A stretch of DNA of 64,000 nt, taken from NCBI RefSeq assembly GCF_000960475.2, contig NZ_JZDQ02000029.1, positions 21,774-85,773 of the forward strand, in the 5' to 3' direction. The position numbers were made by a program, and so were the translations under genes. The stretch is from Nocardioides luteus (GTDB lineage: Bacteria; Actinomycetota; Actinomycetes; Propionibacteriales; Nocardioidaceae). Below the pieces are notes generated by a model. It worked only from the letters and a program-made list of their open reading frames with translations. It was not told the origin of the DNA and ran no database searches. Shown piece after piece: positions 57,520 through 64,000 of this stretch (the first letter of the stretch is position 1; the number at the start of each line of letters is the position of its first letter).

Positions 57520-59934
57520 GTGACTGAACCGATGACCGACGCACCCCTGCCTGCCTGGCCGCGGGTCTCCGATCGCGTACGCGACCTGCACGCGCAGATG
57601 ACCTTGGAGGAGAAGCTCGCCCAGATCGTGGGCTACTGGCTCGACCGCGGCGGCGACGTCGTCGCGCCGATGGCCAACGAGATGAGCCGCGACGCCGACG
57701 GCGCCGAGGACCGCCGCCTCTCGGAGATCACCGCGCACGGCCTGGGTCACTACACCCGGGTGTACGGCACCCGGCCGGTCGATCCCGCCGAGCGCGCCGC
57801 GTGGCTGTGGGCCGAGCAGCGTCGCCTGGTCGCGCAGACCCGGCTGGGGATCCCGGCCCTGGTCCACGAGGAGTGCCTCACCGGCCTGGCGGCCTGGCAG
57901 GCCGCCACCTTCCCGACGCCGCTGGCCTGGGGCGCCACCTTCGATCCCGAGGCCGTCGAGGAGATGGCCACGATGATCGGCGCTGACATGCGTGCCCTCG
58001 GTGTGCACCAGGGGCTCGCCCCGGTGCTCGACGTGATCCGCGACGCGCGCTGGGGCCGCTGCGAGGAGGCCATCGGCGAGGACCCCTATCTCGTCGGGAC
58101 GGTCGCGACGGCGTACGTCCGGGGGCTGCAGTCCGCCGGCGTGCATGCCACGCTGAAGCACTTCGTCGGCTACTCCGGCTCGCGGGCCGGCCGCAACCAC
58201 GCGCCCGTCTCCGCGGGACCTCGAGAGATCGCCGACATCTATCTGCCGCCCTTCGAGATGGCGGTGCTGGACGGCGGAGCGAGGTCGGTGATGGCGTCGT
58301 ACAACGACATCGACGGGGTGCCGCAGCACTCCTCGGTCGACCAGCTCACCACGCTGCTGCGTGAGACCTGGGGCTTCGACGGCGTCGTGGTCGCCGACTA
58401 CTTCGGGGTCGCGTTCCTCGCGGTGATGCACGCCATCGCCGCCGACCGCGGGCGGGCCGCGGCGCTGGCTCTGGAGGCCGGCGTCGACGTGGAGCTGCCG
58501 ACGGGGGATGCCTACCTCGAGCCGCTCGCCGCGCTGATCCGCTCCGGGGAGGTCTCCGAGTCGCTCGTCGACCGGGCCGTGCTCCGGGCGCTCGCGCAGA
58601 AGGAGTCGCTCGGACTGCTGGATTCATCGTTCGTGACAGCTCTCGAGGAGGGTGCGCCGGAGTCGATCGACCTGGACTCCCCGGCCCACCGCGCCCTGGC
58701 ACGCCGGCTGGCCGAGGAGTCGGTGGTGCTGCTCAGCAACGACGGGATCCTCCCGCTCGCGCGCGGCGCCGGCAAGGTGGCGATCATCGGTCCCAACGCC
58801 GATCGGTCCGAGGCGCTGATGGGCTGCTACTCCTTCGTCAACCACGTGATGGCGAGCTATCCCGACGAACCCCTCGGCATCGAGCTGCCGACGATCGCCG
58901 AGGCGCTCCAAGCCGAGCTCGGCGGCGCCCCGATCGAGGTCGTCGCCGGATGTGACGTCGAGGGCTCGGACCACTCCGGCTTCCCGGCCGCCGTCTCGGC
59001 CGCCTCCGCGGCCGATGTGGCGATCGTCGTCGTGGGCGACCAGGCCGGGCTCTTCGGCCGCGGCACGGTGGGGGAGGGCAACGACTCCGAGTCGCTCGAG
59101 CTCCCCGGTGTCCAGCGCGAGCTGGTCGCCGAGATCGTCGCGACCGGGACGCCGGTCGTGCTGGTGGTCGTCACCGGCAGGCCGTACGCCATCGGCTGGG
59201 CGCTCGACGACGAGACGCGTCCGGCTGCGGTGCTGCAGGCCTTCTTCCCCGGCGAGGAGGGCGGGCCGGCGCTGGCGCGTGTCATCTCCGGCGCGGTCAA
59301 CCCGTCGGGGCGGCTCCCGGTCTCGATGCCGCGGGTCTCCGGCACCCAGCCCTACAGCTACCTGCAGCCACTACTCGGCGGTCCATCCGAGGTCACCAGC
59401 ACCGACCCGACACCGGCGCGCCCGTTCGGCTTCGGGCTCTCCTACACGACCTTCGGCTACAGCGGGCTCTCCGCCGACCGCTCCGTCGCGGCCGGCGGCA
59501 CCTTCGGTGTCGAGGTGACCGTCACCAACCTCGGTGAGGTCGCCGGCGTGGACGTGGTGCAGCTCTACGGCCGCGACCTGCTCGCCTCCGTGGTGCGACC
59601 GGTCACCCAGCTGCTCGGCTACCAGCGCGTCGCGCTGGGACCGGGTGAGTCGGCGACGGTGCGCTTCGAGGTCTCTACGACCCGGCTGGCCTTCACCGAC
59701 CGCAGCCTCACCCGCATCGTCGAGCCCGGCGATGTCGAGGTCTGGGTGGCCGCCTCGGCCGGGGAGAAGGTCGCCACCGCCGTCGCCGAGGGCATCGCGG
59801 AGCTCTCCGACGTCCAGGCCGCCTCGGCCGCCGGCGGGTCCGGCAGCGACAAGGCCCTGGTCACGATCACCGGCGAGGTCCACCGGGTCAGCGCGGCTGA
59901 CCGGCGGATCACCACGGCGACGGTCTCGCCCTAG
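57520..59934 (+). CDS. bxlA: Glycoside hydrolase family 3 beta-xylosidase/glucosidase (BxlA-like)
   Basis: An 804-residue GH3 enzyme without a signal peptide, hence cytoplasmic. The N-terminal barrel has LKHFVGYSGSRAGRNHAPV and the probable nucleophile D293 in VVVADYF. The second domain has the acid/base glutamate in VGEGNDSESLELPG, and a C-terminal fibronectin III-like domain begins near FGFGLSYTTF. Members cleave beta-linked xylose or glucose from the non-reducing end. Fourth in an operon with the importer, it would split imported xylo-oligosaccharides to xylose for XylA/XylB. The GTG at 57520 is the likely start; an ATG at 57532 is possible. Confidence 0.92.
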   Translation: MTEPMTDAPLPAWPRVSDRVRDLHAQMTLEEKLAQIVGYWLDRGGDVVAPMANEMSRDADGAEDRRLSEITAHGLGHYTRVYGTRPVDPAERAAWLWAEQRRLVAQTRLGIPALVHEECLTGLAAWQAATFPTPLAWGATFDPEAVEEMATMIGADMRALGVHQGLAPVLDVIRDARWGRCEEAIGEDPYLVGTVATAYVRGLQSAGVHATLKHFVGYSGSRAGRNHAPVSAGPREIADIYLPPFEMAVLDGGARSVMASYNDIDGVPQHSSVDQLTTLLRETWGFDGVVVADYFGVAFLAVMHAIAADRGRAAALALEAGVDVELPTGDAYLEPLAALIRSGEVSESLVDRAVLRALAQKESLGLLDSSFVTALEEGAPESIDLDSPAHRALARRLAEESVVLLSNDGILPLARGAGKVAIIGPNADRSEALMGCYSFVNHVMASYPDEPLGIELPTIAEALQAELGGAPIEVVAGCDVEGSDHSGFPAAVSAASAADVAIVVVGDQAGLFGRGTVGEGNDSESLELPGVQRELVAEIVATGTPVVLVVVTGRPYAIGWALDDETRPAAVLQAFFPGEEGGPALARVISGAVNPSGRLPVSMPRVSGTQPYSYLQPLLGGPSEVTSTDPTPARPFGFGLSYTTFGYSGLSADRSVAAGGTFGVEVTVTNLGEVAGVDVVQLYGRDLLASVVRPVTQLLGYQRVALGPGESATVRFEVSTTRLAFTDRSLTRIVEPGDVEVWVAASAGEKVATAVAEGIAELSDVQAASAAGGSGSDKALVTITGEVHRVSAADRRITTATVSP

Positions 59935-59956
59935 GGTCTGGTCCTAGTGCCTCGTC

Positions 59957-61138
59957 CTAGGGACGCCGGGCGAGGTGGGCGGCGGGATCGGCGATGACGC
60001 GGCGTACGACGGTCCCGGCCGCCCCGCGCACGGCGGCGTCGCTGCCGAGGCCGGAGACGAGCAGGCGGGGCGGCTCGGCGGCGCCGGTGTGGTGGCTGAT
60101 GGAGGCCGCGGTCGCCGTGGTGAGCCAGGGCGCGAGCGTGGCGAACGCGCCGCCGAGCACGATCGCGGCAGGGTCGAGGAGGGTGAGCACCGAGGAGAGT
60201 GCGACCCCGAGATGACGACCGGCGTCGGCGACGGCATCGAGAGCGGCCCGGTCCCCGGCCTCGCAGGCCTGGGTGAGCTCGGCCATCGTCGCCACCTGCG
60301 CGCGGGCGAGGATCTCCTGCTGACCGGCCATCCGCTCCAGGCAGCCGTGGCCGCCGCAGCCGCACCGCGGGCCGTCGGGGGCGACCACGACATGACCGAG
60401 CTCGCCGGCACCGGCGTGCGCACCACGGAAGACCTCACCGCCGACCACGATGCCGCCGCCGATCCCGATCTCGCCGGAGACGTGCACGAAGTCGCGCAGC
60501 GGCGCGCCCTCGTGCTCGTGGCCGCCGAACCACATCTCGCCGAGAGCCGCGAGATTGGCCTCGTTCTCCAGGTCCACCTCGAGCCCGGTGCCCTCGTGGA
60601 TCGCGGCGGCGAGGTCGACGTGGGCCCAGCCCAGGTTGGGAGCGCGCACGACGATGCCGTCGACCGCCAGGCCGGGCACCGCCACGCACGCCGCGGCCAG
60701 GGGGAGGCCCTGGGAGGTCGCGCTGGCGGCTGCCGTGCGGGCCACCTCGATGAGATCGGCGACCACCTCGTCGACCTCGCGGTCACGGTTGTCGCGGCTT
60801 ACGACGTGGTGGTAGCGCGGCGCGCCGGTCAGATCGGTCACCATGGCGGCCAGGTAGTCGACGTTGATCTCCAGACCGAGCCCGGCGGCGCCTCCGGGGG
60901 CGAGGGTGAGCGCCGTGGCCGGCCGGCCGCGCTCGGTCGCGGCGGGGGCGCTCTCGCCGATCAGGCCGGCGGAGATCAGGTCCGTCACCAGCCCGGAGAC
61001 CGACGACTTCGTCAGACCGGTGTGCACGGCGACCCGGGCCCGGGAGACCGGGCCGGTGCGGGCGACCTCGCCGAGCACGAGCGCGAGGTTGCTCGCCCGC
61101 ATCCCGGCATGCTGGGAAGGCTCGGTTCGGACCGTCAT
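59957..61138 (-). CDS. xylR: ROK-family transcriptional regulator (XylR-like)
   Basis: A 393-residue ROK regulator. The N-terminal winged helix (about 12-70) has ASNLALVLGEVARTGPVSRARVAVHTGLTKSSVSGLVTDLI. The ROK domain follows, with the zinc-binding cysteine cluster GCGGHGCLERM near residue 250 and IGGGIVVGGEVFRG. It is divergent from xylA, the usual position of XylR. An imperfect palindrome (AGTCC...GAACT) near 61242-61258 in the gap is a weak candidate operator. Xylose is the presumed inducer. Confidence 0.9.
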   Translation of the reverse strand: MTVRTEPSQHAGMRASNLALVLGEVARTGPVSRARVAVHTGLTKSSVSGLVTDLISAGLIGESAPAATERGRPATALTLAPGGAAGLGLEINVDYLAAMVTDLTGAPRYHHVVSRDNRDREVDEVVADLIEVARTAAASATSQGLPLAAACVAVPGLAVDGIVVRAPNLGWAHVDLAAAIHEGTGLEVDLENEANLAALGEMWFGGHEHEGAPLRDFVHVSGEIGIGGGIVVGGEVFRGAHAGAGELGHVVVAPDGPRCGCGGHGCLERMAGQQEILARAQVATMAELTQACEAGDRAALDAVADAGRHLGVALSSVLTLLDPAAIVLGGAFATLAPWLTTATAASISHHTGAAEPPRLLVSGLGSDAAVRGAAGTVVRRVIADPAAHLARRP

Positions 61139-61201
61139 GGATGGGATTAGACCAAGATCTGAACTTGAGGTCAACCAACCCACCTTCAGGCGTCGAACCG
61201 G

Positions 61202-61230
61202 TTGACAATGTGACGTGCATCGCGTTTCAT
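61202..61230 (+). promoter_or_regulatory. xylA promoter with overlapping Crp-like half-conserved site
   Basis: TTGACA (61202-61207) and TTTCAT (61225-61230) are 17 bp apart. Between them, TGTGACGTGCATCGCG (61209-61224) matches the Crp-type TGTGA-N6-TCACA at 8 of 10 fixed positions, so binding would compete with RNA polymerase. Confidence 0.45.
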
Positions 61231-61277
61231 CTGGGGTAGATAGTCCGAGTCGTGAACTAAAGTGAGGAACCAAGGCT

Positions 61278-62432
61278 ATGACGGATTACACCCCCACCCC
61301 GGACGACAAGTTCACCTTCGGTCTGTGGACCGTCGGCTGGAACGGCCAGGACGTGTTCGGGTCGGCGAGCCGGCCGCACCTCGACGTCGCGCACTCGGTC
61401 CACAAGCTGGCCGAGCTGGGTGCCTACGGCATCACGTTCCACGACAACGACGTCTTCGCGATCGACGCGACCGACGCCGAGCGTCAGGCGGAGATCGACA
61501 AGCTGAAGGCAGCGCTGGACGAGACCGGCCTCAAGGTGCCGATGGCCACGACCAACCTCTTCGGCCACCCGGTCTTCCGCGACGGCGGGTTCACCTCCAA
61601 CGACCGCGAGGTGCGCCGCTACGCGATCGCCAAGGTCGCGCGCAACATCGACCTCGCCGCGGAGCTCGGGGCCACGACGTACGTCATGTGGGGTGGCCGC
61701 GAGGGTGCCGAGTCGCACGCCTCGAAGGACATCGCGGCGGCGCTGGACCGATACCGCGAGGCGGTCAACCTGCTCGGCGACTACGTGACCGAGCAGGGCT
61801 ACGACATCCGCTTCGCCATCGAGCCGAAGCCCAACGAGCCGCGGGGCGACATCCTGCTGCCGACGATCGGCCACGCCCTCGCCTTCATCAGCACCCTCGA
61901 CCGCCCGGAGATGGTCGGTCTCAACCCGGAGGTCGGCCACGAGGAGATGGCCGGGCTCAACTTCGCCTCGGGCGTCGCCCAGGCGCTGTGGCACGGCAAG
62001 CTCTTCCACATCGACCTCAACGGCCAGCACGGGCCGCGCTTCGACCAGGACCTCCGCTTCGGCGCCGGCAACCTGCGGGGTGCGTTCAACCTGGTCGACC
62101 TGCTGGAGTCCAAGGGCTACGAGGGCCCGCGCCACTTCGACTTCAAGCCGCCGCGCACCGAGGACGAGGACGGCGTGTGGGCCTCGGCCGCGGGCTGCAT
62201 GCGCAACTACCTCGTGCTGCGTGAGCGTGCCAAGGCGTTCCGGGCGGACCCGGAGGTCAAGGCCGCGCTGGAGGCCTCGCAGGTCGAGGAGCTGTCGGTG
62301 CCGACCCTCGCCGAGGGCGAGACGCTCGAGGACATCCGTCAGGCGAGCTACGACATCGAGAAGCTGGACCACGGCTACGGGTTCGAGCACCTCGACCAGC
62401 TGGCCATGGACCACCTGCTCGGGCTTCGTTAG
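61278..62432 (+). CDS. xylA: Xylose isomerase (class I)
   Basis: A 384-residue xylose isomerase of the actinobacterial class I type, converting D-xylose to D-xylulose with two Mg2+ or Co2+. Catalytic H55 and D58 are in FHDNDVF; metal ligand E182 and K184 are in IEPKPNEPRGD; the LNPEVGHEEMAGL and FHIDLNGQHGPRFDQDL blocks carry the other metal ligands. Length matches Streptomyces glucose isomerase. It is followed 10 bp later by xylB and divergent from xylR. GAGGAA lies before the ATG. Confidence 0.98.
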   Translation: MTDYTPTPDDKFTFGLWTVGWNGQDVFGSASRPHLDVAHSVHKLAELGAYGITFHDNDVFAIDATDAERQAEIDKLKAALDETGLKVPMATTNLFGHPVFRDGGFTSNDREVRRYAIAKVARNIDLAAELGATTYVMWGGREGAESHASKDIAAALDRYREAVNLLGDYVTEQGYDIRFAIEPKPNEPRGDILLPTIGHALAFISTLDRPEMVGLNPEVGHEEMAGLNFASGVAQALWHGKLFHIDLNGQHGPRFDQDLRFGAGNLRGAFNLVDLLESKGYEGPRHFDFKPPRTEDEDGVWASAAGCMRNYLVLRERAKAFRADPEVKAALEASQVEELSVPTLAEGETLEDIRQASYDIEKLDHGYGFEHLDQLAMDHLLGLR

Positions 62433-62442
62433 GTTGCCAGGC

Positions 62443-63837
62443 ATGTCGCTCGTCGCCGGGGTCGACTCCTCGACCCAGTCCTGCAAGGTCGTGATCCGTG
62501 ATGCGGAGTCCGGGGCGCTGGTGCGCTCCGGCTCCGCGCCGCACCCCGAGGGGACGGAGGTCGACCCTGCGGCGTGGTGGACCGCGCTCCAGTCGGCCGC
62601 CGAGGCGGCCGGCGGGCTCGACGACGTCGCCGCGGTCTCCGTCGGTGGGCAGCAGCACGGGATGGTCTGCCTGGACGAGGCCGGAGAGGTCGTACGTCCC
62701 GCGCTGCTGTGGAACGACACCCGCTCGGCCGCCGCGGCCGCCGCGCTCAACACCGAACTGGGTGCCGCGGCCTGGGCCGAGGCGGTCGGCTCGGTGCAGG
62801 TGGCCAGCTTCACGGCCACCAAGCTGCGCTGGCTGGCCGAGCACGAACCCGACGCCGCGGCCCGGGTCGCGGCGGTCTGCCTGCCCCATGACTGGCTGAC
62901 CTGGAAGCTGGCCGGTGCGCCGGGGCTGGCGGCGCTGCGTACGGACCGGAGCGACGCCAGCGGCACCGGCTACTACTCCGCGGTGAGCGGCGAGTACCGT
63001 CGCGACCTACTCAAACGTGCCCTCGGGCGCGACGACGTCGTGCTGCCGGAGGTGCTCGCGCCGTCGGTGTCGGCGGGACGTACGTCCTCGGGGGCTCTCC
63101 TCGGCCCCGGCTGCGGCGACAACGCCGGCGCGGCTCTGGGCGTGGGTGCCCGGCCCGGCGACGTGGTCGTCTCCATCGGCACCTCCGGCGTCGCGTGCGC
63201 GGTCTCGGAGACACCGACCTCGGACGCGTCGGGGACGGTGGCCGGCTTCGCCGATGCCACCGGCCGCTACCTGCCGCTGGTCGCCACCCTCAACGCCGCC
63301 CGGGTCCTCGACGCGACGACCCGGCTGCTCGGGGTGAGCCACGAGGAGCTCTCCCGGCTGGCGCTCTCGGCGCCGTCGGGGTCCGGCGGTCTCGTCCTGG
63401 TGCCCTACCTCGAGGGCGAGCGCACCCCCGACCGGCCCTCGGCCCGTGGCGTGATCCATGGACTGACCCTCGCCACCGCCGAGCCCGCCCACCTGGCCCG
63501 CGCCGCCGTCGAGGGCCTGCTCTGCGGTCTCGCCGACGGCATCGATGCGCTCAAGGCTCAGGGTGTCGCGGTCAATCGCGTCCTCCTCGTCGGCGGCGGC
63601 GCCCGCTCCGAGGCCGTACGCCGTCTCGCCCCCGTCGTCCTCGGCCACCCCGTCCTCGTTCCCGAGCCGGGGGAGTACGTCGCCGACGGCGCCGCCCGGC
63701 AGGCCGCCTGGACCCTCACCGGCGGCGAAGAGCCTCCCTCCTGGGAGCTCGCCGGCACCGAGACGTACGAGGCCGACCCCGACCCCGCCGTCCGCTCCCG
63801 CTACGCCGAGGTCCGCGACCTGACCGAAGGCATCTAG
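62443..63837 (+). CDS. xylB: Xylulokinase
   Basis: A 464-residue FGGY-family kinase, phosphorylating D-xylulose to xylulose 5-phosphate. GVDSSTQSCKVVIRDAESG is the N-terminal phosphate block, SVGGQQHGMVCLDEAG the xylulose-binding block, and LLVGGGARSEAVRRL the C-terminal signature. Slightly shorter than E. coli XylB (484). It is in one unit with xylA, and product enters the pentose phosphate pathway. A 21-bp tandem array begins directly at its stop codon. Confidence 0.96.
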   Translation: MSLVAGVDSSTQSCKVVIRDAESGALVRSGSAPHPEGTEVDPAAWWTALQSAAEAAGGLDDVAAVSVGGQQHGMVCLDEAGEVVRPALLWNDTRSAAAAAALNTELGAAAWAEAVGSVQVASFTATKLRWLAEHEPDAAARVAAVCLPHDWLTWKLAGAPGLAALRTDRSDASGTGYYSAVSGEYRRDLLKRALGRDDVVLPEVLAPSVSAGRTSSGALLGPGCGDNAGAALGVGARPGDVVVSIGTSGVACAVSETPTSDASGTVAGFADATGRYLPLVATLNAARVLDATTRLLGVSHEELSRLALSAPSGSGGLVLVPYLEGERTPDRPSARGVIHGLTLATAEPAHLARAAVEGLLCGLADGIDALKAQGVAVNRVLLVGGGARSEAVRRLAPVVLGHPVLVPEPGEYVADGAARQAAWTLTGGEEPPSWELAGTETYEADPDPAVRSRYAEVRDLTEGI

Positions 63838-64000
63838 CCGAGTGGTCACCCCGGTCGGCCGAGAAGTCACGTACGTCGGCCGAGACGTCAGTTAGGTCGG
63901 CCGAGACGTCAGTTAGGTCGGGCGAGACGTCAGTTAGGTCGGGCGAGACGTCAGTTAGGTCGGCCGAGACGTCAGTTAGGTCGGCCGAGACGTCAGTTAG
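63838..64000. repeat. 21-bp tandem repeat array, cut by the right edge
   Basis: Starting immediately after the xylB stop, seven full 21-bp units and a partial eighth run to the window end. The last five full units are nearly identical (GTCGGCCGAGACGTCAGTTAG, with a C/G change at one base in two units); the first two differ and contain CGAGTGGTCACC and CGAGAAGTCACGTACG. Related units occur at 9062-9124. There are no spacers, so it is not a CRISPR array, and the reading frame is broken by TAG stops in every unit. Function is unknown. Confidence 0.95.

Noticed and set aside
63838..64000. Tandem array as a CRISPR array
   Set aside because: Units are only 21 bp, directly adjacent, without unique spacers, and no cas gene is present.
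1..64000. Prophage, integrative element, defence island or biosynthetic gene cluster
   Set aside because: No integrase, transposase, phage structural gene, toxin-antitoxin pair, restriction system, or NRPS/PKS gene was found; the HNH relic alone is not evidence of a defence system.

Overview
The window is about 70% GC, densely packed with genes, and its codons end almost always in G or C. It carries actinobacterial hallmarks: FprB-type ferredoxin reductase, bxl-type xyloside operon without its own ATPase, class I xylose isomerase, NarL-type two-component pairs and a DUF222/HNH gene relic. The best guess is a soil or plant-litter actinobacterium of the Nocardioidaceae (Nocardioides-like). This is an inference from gene style; no rRNA is present. 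There is no phage, insertion sequence, integrase, CRISPR array, tRNA or rRNA in the window.

Layout. 1-4555: amine uptake and oxidation (copper amine oxidase cut by the left edge, two APC permeases, a short IclR regulator). 4564-9124: mixed housekeeping (CDF metal exporter, PEP mutase/isocitrate lyase-like enzyme, MOSC protein, lipid kinase, SMP-30 lactonase). 9131-13327: a four-gene unit of sensor kinase, NarL regulator and a NatAB-type ABC exporter. 13467-19683: DEAD-box helicase, zinc alcohol dehydrogenase, membrane protein, an arginase-like protein with an altered metal site, a decayed HNH endonuclease gene and a short endonuclease V-like protein. 19757-25399: thrS, then an AurF-like diiron oxygenase, FprB-type reductase and TetR regulator behind a palindrome-rich promoter. 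25448-38267: secreted metallopeptidase, OmpR-type two-component pair followed by a membrane glycosyltransferase, MFS transporter, a NarL-type two-component pair facing an ABC/FtsX exporter, HIT protein, S41 peptidase and an ArsR-type regulator.

38378-45814 is the most interesting block: a sugar-acid permease, KDPG aldolase, N-acyl-D-amino-acid-deacylase-like amidohydrolase, D-serine-dehydratase-like PLP enzyme, KDG kinase, IclR regulator and RidA. Read as one pathway, they would import N-acetyl-D-glucosaminate (oxidised GlcNAc), remove the acetyl group, deaminate/dehydrate it to 2-keto-3-deoxygluconate, phosphorylate it and split it to pyruvate and glyceraldehyde 3-phosphate. RidA would clear the enamine/imine intermediate.

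48193-63837 is a xylose and xylo-oligosaccharide locus. It has a xylFGH-type monosaccharide importer, a LacI regulator, a bxlEFG-type oligosaccharide importer, a GH3 beta-xylosidase/glucosidase, a ROK regulator, xylose isomerase and xylulokinase. Crp/GlxR-like palindromes lie at all three xylose promoters, suggesting shared catabolite control. The right edge is a 21-bp tandem repeat array, related units of which also occur near 9.1 kb.
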